From: Candidatus Woesearchaeota archaeon
GTDB lineage: Archaea > Nanoarchaeota > Nanoarchaeia > Woesearchaeales > UBA11576
Length of the DNA stretch: 5,585 bases
Direction: 5' to 3'
Assembly: GCA_013331125.1 (NCBI GenBank)
Contig: DUGW01000021.1
Location: 1 to 5,585 of the forward strand
Position numbers and translations under genes: made by a program. The notes below the pieces were generated by a model. The model saw only the letters and a program-made list of their open reading frames with translations, was not told where the DNA came from and made no database searches. Below are positions 1 to 4,496 of the stretch, one piece after another (positions within the stretch are counted from its first letter, which is position 1; every line of letters begins with the position of its first letter).

Positions 1-1199
1 AATACAGGCTTGACCTGTGCAGAGTAGAGGGTCTGCAATATTGTCGGAGAGACAAAAAGGTCGTCCCTAAGACCCTTGCCAGCCACGACGAGACAACCAA
101 GATTCTGCTGGAAACGGACCTCACCGTCAGGCACAAGCCTCCTGAGAGCAGAGAAGAGACGGCCAGCCTTGCCATCAAGCTGGTCCTGCCTCAAGATGAC
201 AGAGACATCATCGATGCCTGTAGGCATATGCTCCACAGAAAGACCGCACTCATCAAAGACAGAAGTTATAGACCTAAGCACACCCTTGAAATCATTAAGG
301 CCTGGAGAACAGACATCGAAAGAACAGAACTTCTCCGAGTAAGCGACACCGACGATAGGATGCTTTGGGTCACTTATGCGCTCAGCGACGATATAGGTGC
401 CTTTCTCAGGATACTGGCGGGTGCTGCGGACATGCACAGGGACAAGACGCTTCTCAACAGGCATGATAGACTCAGGATGGAAGATGGTAGAGCCTGAATA
501 AGAGAGGTCACGCATCTCCTTGAAGGTAAGAAGGTCGATCTTCTTAGGGCCATCGACGATACGAGGGTCAGCGGCAAAGACACCAAGACGATCAGTGAAA
601 TTCTCATAGACAAGAGCATCAAGAGATGCAGCAAGATAGGAACCGGTAAGGTCAGAACCGCCACGGCTGAAAGTGGCAATCCTGCCATCAGAGGTGTAGC
701 CGAAGAAACCAGGGACAACATACCTGCCATCACTTAACCTGTCGACGATACGGGAAGCAGAGACAGGAAGTATCTTCGATCCTGCGAAATCATCAGTGAC
801 TTCAAACAGCGCGGAAGGATCGACATAATCAAAACCCAGAGCAGAGGCAAGAAGACGGGCATTGGCCTCCTCACCAAAAGACTTTATCGCATCCTCGCGG
901 CCTTCATGAGAGACAGCAAGACGGTCAGAAAGGACAGACCGGACAGTGGAAAGGTCTGCACCAGGGAAGATGATTGCGTAACGATCAATTATCCTATCTA
1001 CCAAAGAAGGATCGTTGGATTTTGACAGGGATATCAGAAGATCAGTCACCTTGGTGTAAGAATCATCACGCTTGCCAGGGGCAGAGACAACAATGACCCG
1101 GCGTCTAGGGTCATCATCAGCGATACGCCTGATAAGATCGACATCATCAGGGCCTACGACAGAACTACCCCCATACTTACTGACAATGACATCACTCAT
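1..1199 (-). CDS. Aspartate kinase (aspartokinase), C-terminus cut by window edge
   Basis: This cytoplasmic enzyme phosphorylates L-aspartate with ATP, the first step towards lysine, threonine and methionine. I translated 399 open codons from the ATG at 1197-1199; no stop occurs before the left edge. Visible motifs are KYGGSSV at residues 8-14 (the family's N-terminal KxGGSS signature), SAPGKR at 39-44, a Gly-rich SRGGSDLTG at 178-186, FTDRLG at 201-206 followed by ADPR at 210-213 (nucleotide-binding region), and LSYSGS..HPESI at 232-245. Residues from about 282 onward look like the paired ACT regulatory domains, with MPTGIDDVSV in the first and VVAGKGL in the second, so allosteric control by an end-product amino acid is likely. 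Aspartokinases of this layout are usually about 440-470 residues, so only the tail should be missing; a homoserine dehydrogenase fusion cannot be excluded. Some motifs are divergent: GEEANARLLA stands where GERLSARLLA is usual, and TDRLG where TDVDG is usual. The identification is firm; the effector is unknown. Confidence 0.94.
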   Translation of the reverse strand, partial: MSDVIVSKYGGSSVVGPDDVDLIRRIADDDPRRRVIVVSAPGKRDDSYTKVTDLLISLSKSNDPSLVDRIIDRYAIIFPGADLSTVRSVLSDRLAVSHEGREDAIKSFGEEANARLLASALGFDYVDPSALFEVTDDFAGSKILPVSASRIVDRLSDGRYVVPGFFGYTSDGRIATFSRGGSDLTGSYLAASLDALVYENFTDRLGVFAADPRIVDGPKKIDLLTFKEMRDLSYSGSTIFHPESIMPVEKRLVPVHVRSTRQYPEKGTYIVAERISDPKHPIVGVAYSEKFCSFDVCSPGLNDFKGVLRSITSVFDECGLSVEHMPTGIDDVSVILRQDQLDGKAGRLFSALRRLVPDGEVRFQQNLGCLVVAGKGLRDDLFVSPTILQTLYSAQVKPV

Positions 1200-1220
1200 G
1201 GGCGGGCAGGGCAGATAAGA

Positions 1221-1230
1221 GATATATAAG
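1221..1230 (-). promoter_or_regulatory. TATA box of the aspartate kinase gene, predicting a leaderless mRNA
   Basis: On the minus strand this reads CTTATATATC. Its centre lies about 27 bp upstream of the kinase ATG, so transcription should begin at or next to the start codon. No Shine-Dalgarno-like sequence precedes the ATG; the upstream bases are GC-rich (CCCTGCCCGCCC). The element is almost palindromic and could also fire on the plus strand, with a start near 1250. Confidence 0.65.
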
Positions 1231-1264
1231 ATTAGCGAAATGGCGCAACACCAGAGGCATCGCA

Positions 1265-1360
1265 GGGTTGCCGCGCTCGCATAGGATGGCATCCCGCCGT
1301 ATAATGCCCAACTGCGATATAAGTCGCATCATCCTCCTGAAGCTCGCCAGGCGGCAACCC
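1265..1360. ncRNA. Candidate structured RNA closed by a 10-bp perfect inverted repeat
   Basis: The ends GGGTTGCCGC (1265-1274) and GCGGCAACCC (1351-1360) are exact reverse complements and would form a 10-bp GC-rich helix. Inside it, AGGATG (1283-1288) can pair with CATCCT (1330-1335). Above that, two small hairpins are possible: GGCAT/ATGCC (1288-1292 with 1304-1308, competing for G1288) and TGCGA/TCGCA (1313-1317 with 1324-1328, six-base loop TATAAG). The result would be a long stem, an asymmetric internal loop and a two-hairpin head. The strand is undecided. On plus, the TATA-like element at 1221-1230 predicts a start near 1250; on minus, the element at 1391-1399 read in reverse predicts a start near 1366, just outside the helix. 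I see no convincing ACA box, C/D boxes or T-arm, so it is not an evident H/ACA or C/D guide or a tRNA. The 60-codon minus ORF over this stretch has no family signature. Confidence 0.4.
1300..1312 (+). repeat. 13-nt direct repeat, copy 1
   Basis: TATAATGCCCAAC occurs here and again, without mismatch, at 1540-1552. This copy lies inside the candidate structured RNA, where its ATGCC forms one side of a small hairpin. The flanking bases differ between the copies. Confidence 0.6.
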
Positions 1361-1390
1361 ATTAAGCAGAGTCAGCAAGAAATGATAAGC

Positions 1391-1399
1391 TATATAAAG
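1391..1399 (+). promoter_or_regulatory. TATA box of the tRNA-Leu gene
   Basis: TATATAAAG lies about 38 bp upstream of the first base of the mature tRNA. An archaeal start about 25 bp downstream would fall near 1420, leaving a short 5' leader of about a dozen bases for RNase P to remove. Confidence 0.65.
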
Positions 1400-1431
1400 A
1401 AACATCTTTTCCATAGGTCAAAACCTTCTAC

Positions 1432-1515
1432 GCGGGGGTGCCGGAGTGGTCAAACGGGCTACGTTCAGGGCGTAGTAGCTTAGTGCTTACGAGGGTTCGA
1501 ACCCCTTCCCCCGCA
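1432..1515 (+). tRNA. tRNA-Leu, anticodon CAG
   Basis: This is an 84-nt type II tRNA that reads CUG codons. The acceptor stem GCGGGGG (1432-1438) pairs perfectly with CCCCCGC (1508-1514), followed by discriminator A1515. The D stem is CCG/CGG (1441-1443 with 1455-1457), with GG at 1448-1449 in the loop. The anticodon stem CTACG/CGTAG (1459-1463 with 1471-1475) is perfect and holds loop TTCAGGG, with CAG at 1466-1468. A 15-nt long variable arm (1476-1490) includes a small AGC/GCT stem, as expected for leucine. The T arm is GAGGG-TTCGAAC-CCCTT (1491-1507). CCA is not encoded, which is common in archaea. No intron interrupts the anticodon loop, so this tRNA is not a substrate for the splicing ligase RtcB encoded nearby. 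Confidence 0.97.
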
Positions 1516-1543
1516 TATAAACAATCACAGATCCTAGTTTATA
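1516..1543 (+). other. Possible hairpin in the tRNA trailer
   Basis: TATAAAC (1516-1522) begins directly after the tRNA discriminator base and is the exact reverse complement of GTTTATA (1537-1543), with a 14-base loop. It could form a weak AT-rich hairpin in the primary tRNA transcript. No strong T-run follows, so I do not call it a terminator. Confidence 0.25.
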
Positions 1544-1552
1544 ATGCCCAAC
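1540..1552 (+). repeat. 13-nt direct repeat, copy 2
   Basis: This is the second exact copy of TATAATGCCCAAC, 240 bp after the first and on the far side of tRNA-Leu. It lies just upstream of the lipoprotein promoter and overlaps the end of the tRNA trailer hairpin. Confidence 0.6.
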
Positions 1553-1558
1553 AAAACG

Positions 1559-1566
1559 TATAAATA
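1559..1566 (+). promoter_or_regulatory. TATA box of the lipoprotein gene
   Basis: TATAAATA sits in GTATAAATATAGG. A start about 26 bp downstream falls near 1588, giving a 5' leader of roughly 25 nt that contains the Shine-Dalgarno site at 1599-1605. The gene therefore has its own promoter and need not depend on read-through from the tRNA. Confidence 0.65.
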
Positions 1567-1598
1567 TAGGTAGAGATTGGATTGCAGCATAAACACAT

Positions 1599-1605
1599 AG
1601 AGGTG
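1599..1605 (+). promoter_or_regulatory. Shine-Dalgarno site of the lipoprotein gene
   Basis: AGAGGTG ends 7 bases before the ATG at 1613 and matches the archaeal 16S tail complement GGAGGTGAT over GAGGTG. It fixes the start codon that yields a complete signal peptide. Confidence 0.75.
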
Positions 1606-1612
1606 TTAAGAC

Positions 1613-2239
1613 ATGAAAAAGATCATGGTCATTATATTGATCCTGACACTTGTTCTAGGGCTGACAATCGGATGCTCAAAAGATGACTCCAAGAAGAAAC
1701 TTGTCAGTTCAAGGCCTGTGAAGGACGACCCTTCAGTACAGATAACACAAGGAGCGCCAGCAGAGAGTGAACCAGAGCCTGCACCGAGCGCACCAGAACC
1801 GGCAGCAGTAGCACCAAAACCACCGGTGACAGAGGTCGAGTCCTCGCCAGCAGGGGCAGGAGACTGCGACAAACTTTCAGGAGCACAGGTAGGATCAGCG
1901 CTGGGCGGATCATGGATCAAGGCAAACGACTGCCCGAAATATCCTAAGATGCCCAAAGGCGTGACAGTGTGCGGATGCAGCTACCAATGGACAACAAACT
2001 TCGTAGATATAGAGACACAGGTATACACAGAAGGATCAGAAGGAAGAGTGTTCAACATGTATTGCAGTTCTTCTACTGCAGAAGTAGGGGACAAGAGCTG
2101 CAGATGGAAAAGCCCGACAGATGTCCAGTTCGTGTATTTCCTCAAAGGCAAGACATTCGTGAAAGTGAGCTGCAGAGGAAAGATGTGCGACATGGACAAG
2201 GTGGCGACACTGGCAGGGACAGTGGCTAACACGGTCTAA
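1613..2239 (+). CDS. Predicted secreted lipoprotein with eight-cysteine domain
   Basis: I do not recognise the family. The 208-residue product starts with a lipoprotein signal peptide: MKK, a hydrophobic core to about residue 17, then lipobox LTIGC with Cys21 as the likely lipidated residue. It should therefore be exported and anchored to the outer face of the membrane. Residues 22-45 are charged and residues 46-82 form a Pro/Ala/Glu-rich flexible linker (for example PEPAPSAPEPAAVAPKPP). A compact domain follows (about 84-208) with eight cysteines at 85, 107, 120, 122, 151, 163, 187 and 192, an even number that suggests disulfides, plus aromatic residues typical of a beta-rich fold. The segment LSGAQVGSALGGSW (88-101) loosely recalls small actinobacterial lipoproteins in which a cysteine precedes such a helix; this is only a resemblance. 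No catalytic motif is visible. A substrate-binding or cell-surface role is possible but unproven. The HD gene downstream has its own promoter, so no functional link is implied. Confidence 0.85.
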   Translation: MKKIMVIILILTLVLGLTIGCSKDDSKKKLVSSRPVKDDPSVQITQGAPAESEPEPAPSAPEPAAVAPKPPVTEVESSPAGAGDCDKLSGAQVGSALGGSWIKANDCPKYPKMPKGVTVCGCSYQWTTNFVDIETQVYTEGSEGRVFNMYCSSSTAEVGDKSCRWKSPTDVQFVYFLKGKTFVKVSCRGKMCDMDKVATLAGTVANTV

Positions 2240-2261
2240 GACAAGGGCACAAACTAAAATC

Positions 2262-2268
2262 TTTTAAA
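2262..2268 (+). promoter_or_regulatory. TATA box of the HD-domain gene, predicting a leaderless mRNA
   Basis: TTTTAAA within ATCTTTTAAATC is centred about 27 bp upstream of the ATG at 2292, which puts the expected transcription start on the start codon. No Shine-Dalgarno sequence is present; the bases before the ATG are pyrimidine-rich. Confidence 0.65.
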
Positions 2269-2272
2269 TCAT

Positions 2273-2283
2273 TACTTTTTCTT
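2273..2283 (+). terminator. Possible T-rich terminator of the lipoprotein gene
   Basis: TTACTTTTTCTTC, 34-44 bp past the lipoprotein stop, is the only T-run in the gap before the HD gene. Archaeal polymerase stops at such oligo-T stretches without needing a hairpin. It also lies in the promoter of the next gene, so it may simply be promoter sequence. Confidence 0.35.
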
Positions 2284-2291
2284 CATCTTAT

Positions 2292-2849
2292 ATGGACGGA
2301 CTTGAAAATCTAAAGAGACTGATGCACCTGAAAGAGGTATTCAGGACAGGAAAGGTCAAAGGAAGAGAAGAGAGCACTGCAGAGCACGTGTACGGATGCA
2401 TGATACTGGCAGAGCATTTCCTCAAGACAGTGAAAGAGCCGCTCGATGAACTGAAGGTGATGAAGCTGATCCTGTATCACGACCTAGTGGAGATGGAGAC
2501 AGGGGACGTCTTTGTGCTGGATGAAAAGAACAGAGAAAACAAGAAAGAGAAAGAGATGGAAGGGGCACAAAGGCTTTCAAAGAAGATACCAAGCACGATA
2601 GCAGATGAGTTTGTCGAGATGTTCACAGAGTATGAAGAGGGAAAGACAAAAGAAGCAAAGTTCACGAAAGCGATAGACGTCCTGGAACCGATGGTACACT
2701 GGGCAAACTATGAGACAGACTGGACAAAATACGGGTTCACAGAAGACAATCTCAAAACAAAGAAGATCAAATACCTTGAAGAGTTCCCAGAACTACTCGA
2801 CTTCTTCAACAGACTGATGGAACAACTGAAGAAAGAAAAATATTTCTGA
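2292..2849 (+). CDS. HD-domain phosphohydrolase, YfbR/HDDC2 type
   Basis: This 185-residue protein is a metal-dependent HD hydrolase. The metal-binding set H..HD..D is complete: His32 in STAEHVYG, His63-Asp64 in LYHDLVE, and Asp129 in KAIDVLEP. Glu67 and Asp72 in the LVEMETGDV stretch are also typical of this subgroup. Length and motif spacing match the YfbR/HDDC2 (HD_3) family, whose studied members are 5'-deoxynucleotidases that dephosphorylate deoxynucleoside monophosphates in the cytoplasm. The substrate here is inferred, not shown. The middle (residues 77-98) is very rich in Lys and Glu and probably an exposed helix. The start at 2292 is supported by the TATA box at leaderless distance. 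The gene faces rtcB tail to tail with 17 bp between stops; no obvious shared function follows from that arrangement. Confidence 0.88.
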   Translation: MDGLENLKRLMHLKEVFRTGKVKGREESTAEHVYGCMILAEHFLKTVKEPLDELKVMKLILYHDLVEMETGDVFVLDEKNRENKKEKEMEGAQRLSKKIPSTIADEFVEMFTEYEEGKTKEAKFTKAIDVLEPMVHWANYETDWTKYGFTEDNLKTKKIKYLEEFPELLDFFNRLMEQLKKEKYF

Positions 2850-2866
2850 AACTCTGGTCTCAGGAC

Positions 2867-4270
2867 TCATCCCTTGACGACACCAAGCGGAGTCATCCTT
2901 GCCACTTTCTCGCTTATGCCTGCGCCCTGGACAGTGTCGATGACGATCTCGATGTCCTTGTAGGCCTTAGGAGCCTCCTCTGCAAGGACCTGCGGACTAG
3001 TGGCACGCGCGATGATACCCTTGTCAGCAAGCTGGGCCTTGATCTCACCACCCTTGAAGGTATGGATGGCCTGGGCACGGGACATGGCACGACCTGCACC
3101 ATGACAGGTGGAACCGAAAGTCTTCTCCATAGCAAGCTGGGTGCCATGCAGGATATAAGATGCAGTCCCCATGCTGCCTGCGATCAAAGCAGGAGTGTCA
3201 GGGTAAGATCTTGTCGCGCCCTTGCGATGCACATAAAGGTTGCGCTTCTCACCGTCGACAACATGAGTCTCAAGCTTGCAGATGTTATGCGCGATTGCAT
3301 AGATGGTCTGCATGTCCATGTCCTGCCAAGAACGGCCAAAGACCTTCTCAAAAGACTCACGGACCCAATGCGTCATCACAAGACGGTTGGCGAAAGCATA
3401 ATTCACAGCGCACTTCATGGCCTTGTAATAGTCCTGACCCTCATCAGACTGGGTAGGCGCACAGACAAGCTGCTTGTCAGGAAGAGCGATATTGTACTTC
3501 CTCGCAGCCTGCTCATGGACGCGGAGGAAATCAGAGGCGACCTCGTGGCCAAGACCTCTTGAACCGCAATGGAGCATTATGACGACCTGATCAGGCTTGA
3601 GCTTATACCTCTCTGCGTATTTATCGTCGAAAGTCTTGTCGACACGCTGGACCTCAAGGAAATGGTTGCCAGCACCAAGAGTCCCCAGCTGAGGACCACC
3701 ACGCTTCTTGGCCATGTCAGAGACCTTGGAAGGGTCAGCACCAGACATCTTACCGTTCTCCTCGGTGTTCATGCAATCCTCCTTGACGCCATAGCCATTC
3801 TTCACAGCCCATTCACAACCGTGGAGAAGGACCTCATCAAGCTCATCCTTCTGGAGACGCAGCTTGCCTTTAGAACCGACACCACAAGGGATGTTCTGGA
3901 AAAGGGTGGCAGTGAGCTCACGCATCTTGGCCTGGACCTCAGAAGTCTTGAGGTTGGTACGGATCATGTTGATACCGCAGTTTATGTCAAAACCAGTACA
4001 GCCGGAACTGATGACACCATCCTGTTCGTCAAAGGCACCTACTGCACCCATGGGCAGGCCATAACCGACGTGGGCATCAGGCATCGCACAGACAGGAGCG
4101 ACAACACCAGGGAGCATAGCGACATTAGAGAGCTGCCTGATAGCATCATCTTCCATGACATCCATGACAGCCTGATTGGCGAATATCTTCGCATCTACAT
4201 TCATGCCCTCTCTTGCTGTCTTAGGAAGGAGCCATTCGTAATCATTGATTCGTTGTAGTTTGTCCTTCAT
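2867..4270 (-). CDS. rtcB: RNA-splicing ligase RtcB (3'-phosphate/5'-OH RNA ligase)
   Basis: RtcB joins RNA ends bearing a 2',3'-cyclic phosphate or 3'-phosphate to 5'-OH ends, using GTP and Mn2+. In archaea it seals tRNA exons after intron removal. The 467-residue product has the full active site: Asp95 and Cys98 in GFDINCG, Asn202-His203 in GAGNHFLEV, His234 in MLHCGSRGLGH, His328 in AIAHNICK, and His390 in STCHGAGRAMSR, the position of the histidine that becomes guanylylated. The C-terminus PLGVVKG is the usual family ending, so the protein is complete. I chose the ATG at 4268-4270 rather than the in-frame ATG 54 bp upstream. The downstream start gives MKDKLQRINDYEWLLPK, which matches the family N-terminus, and it follows the site AGGTGAT; the longer form would add a hydrophobic stretch translated from promoter DNA. 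No intein interrupts the gene, and no archease gene is adjacent within the window. Confidence 0.96.
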   Translation of the reverse strand: MKDKLQRINDYEWLLPKTAREGMNVDAKIFANQAVMDVMEDDAIRQLSNVAMLPGVVAPVCAMPDAHVGYGLPMGAVGAFDEQDGVISSGCTGFDINCGINMIRTNLKTSEVQAKMRELTATLFQNIPCGVGSKGKLRLQKDELDEVLLHGCEWAVKNGYGVKEDCMNTEENGKMSGADPSKVSDMAKKRGGPQLGTLGAGNHFLEVQRVDKTFDDKYAERYKLKPDQVVIMLHCGSRGLGHEVASDFLRVHEQAARKYNIALPDKQLVCAPTQSDEGQDYYKAMKCAVNYAFANRLVMTHWVRESFEKVFGRSWQDMDMQTIYAIAHNICKLETHVVDGEKRNLYVHRKGATRSYPDTPALIAGSMGTASYILHGTQLAMEKTFGSTCHGAGRAMSRAQAIHTFKGGEIKAQLADKGIIARATSPQVLAEEAPKAYKDIEIVIDTVQGAGISEKVARMTPLGVVKG

Positions 4271-4273
4271 AGT

Positions 4274-4280
4274 ATCACCT
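4274..4280 (-). promoter_or_regulatory. Shine-Dalgarno site that decides the rtcB start
   Basis: On the minus strand AGGTGAT lies three bases before the ATG at 4268-4270. It matches the last seven bases of the full archaeal complement GGAGGTGAT, so the short spacing is normal for this part of the site. It supports the 467-residue form. Confidence 0.7.
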
Positions 4281-4301
4281 ACGAGCCAGAGAGAACAGAG
4301 G

Positions 4302-4309
4302 TATAAAAG
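4302..4309 (-). promoter_or_regulatory. TATA box of rtcB
   Basis: On the minus strand this reads CTTTTATA. Its centre is about 35 bp upstream of the rtcB ATG, predicting a start near 4279 and a very short leader that just includes the Shine-Dalgarno site. Confidence 0.6.
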
Positions 4310-4370
4310 GGTTTCTAAAAACAAGCAATTGCCGTCTCAAAGATGGGACAACAGAGAGGAGAAGAGAGCA

Positions 4371-4378
4371 TATAAAAG
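4371..4378 (+). promoter_or_regulatory. Upstream TATA-like box of the pyrophosphatase gene
   Basis: TATAAAAG, preceded by purine-rich sequence (GAGAAGAGAGCA) that could include a BRE. It is one of three identical TATAAAAG octamers in the rtcB/pyrophosphatase divergent region. Start selection between this and the box 23 bp downstream cannot be decided by reading. Confidence 0.45.
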
Positions 4379-4391
4379 CGGATGGGAAAGC

Positions 4392-4401
4392 TTTATAAAA
4401 G
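4392..4401 (+). promoter_or_regulatory. Main TATA box candidate of the pyrophosphatase gene
   Basis: TTTATAAAAG is preceded by GGGAAAGC, a plausible BRE. A start about 25 bp downstream falls near 4421, leaving a 5' leader of roughly 75 nt before the ATG at 4497, much longer than the other leaders in this window. Confidence 0.6.
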
Positions 4402-4482
4402 TAAAATCTCGACATGGTAGGCAAGAGCATAAACAGAATATCTTGTGGATGATATTCCAAAATACTCCAAAAAACAATATAT

Positions 4483-4489
4483 GAGGTGG
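4483..4489 (+). promoter_or_regulatory. Shine-Dalgarno site of the pyrophosphatase gene
   Basis: GAGGTGG ends 7 bases before the ATG at 4497 and matches the archaeal complement over GAGGTG. It picks the start that yields a complete first membrane helix. Confidence 0.8.
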
Positions 4490-4496
4490 GGAATAA

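Larger units (their letters stand above)
4271..4496. other. Divergent intergenic region between rtcB and the pyrophosphatase gene
   Basis: This 226-bp stretch holds promoters for both genes and nothing else that I can support. Three copies of TATAAAAG lie at 4302-4309, 4371-4378 and 4394-4401. A 12-codon reading frame at 4414-4452 starts near the predicted transcription start, but it is too short to call and has no ribosome site of its own. Confidence 0.6.

Noticed and set aside
76..733. Open frames of 88-119 codons on both strands within the kinase
   Set aside because: The minus frame from 1199 to the left edge encodes a recognisable aspartate kinase; the others are out of frame with it and have low-complexity translations.
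1265..1360. The inverted repeat as the ends of an insertion element or an H/ACA guide RNA
   Set aside because: There is no target-site duplication or transposase, and the enclosed 76 nt is too short for an element. No ACA box follows the closing stem on either strand.
1232..1483. A 60-codon minus frame and a 71-codon plus frame across the 1200-1430 gap
   Set aside because: The plus frame runs into tRNA-Leu, and the minus frame contains the tRNA TATA box and shows no ribosome site or protein-like pattern. The inverted repeat explains the region better.
1969..2232. Overlapping 86- and 83-codon frames inside the lipoprotein gene
   Set aside because: They are shadows of the lipoprotein frame, which has a signal peptide, a lipobox and a ribosome site.
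3062..4258. Two long plus-strand reading frames (166 and 229 codons) opposite rtcB
   Set aside because: They lie entirely antisense to rtcB, whose complete active site is certain, and their translations show no family motif. They come from the codon bias of rtcB.
1432..4270. A functional link between tRNA-Leu and RtcB through tRNA splicing
   Set aside because: The tRNA has no intron, and the genes are on opposite strands with separate promoters more than 1 kb apart.
4271..4324. An 18-residue N-terminal extension of RtcB
   Set aside because: It would be translated from the promoter and leader and lacks a ribosome site; the ATG at 4268-4270 has AGGTGAT and matches the family N-terminus.
4414..4452. 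A 12-residue leader peptide ahead of the pyrophosphatase gene
   Set aside because: It is too short for statistical support, has no ribosome site, and shows no run of a regulatory amino acid.
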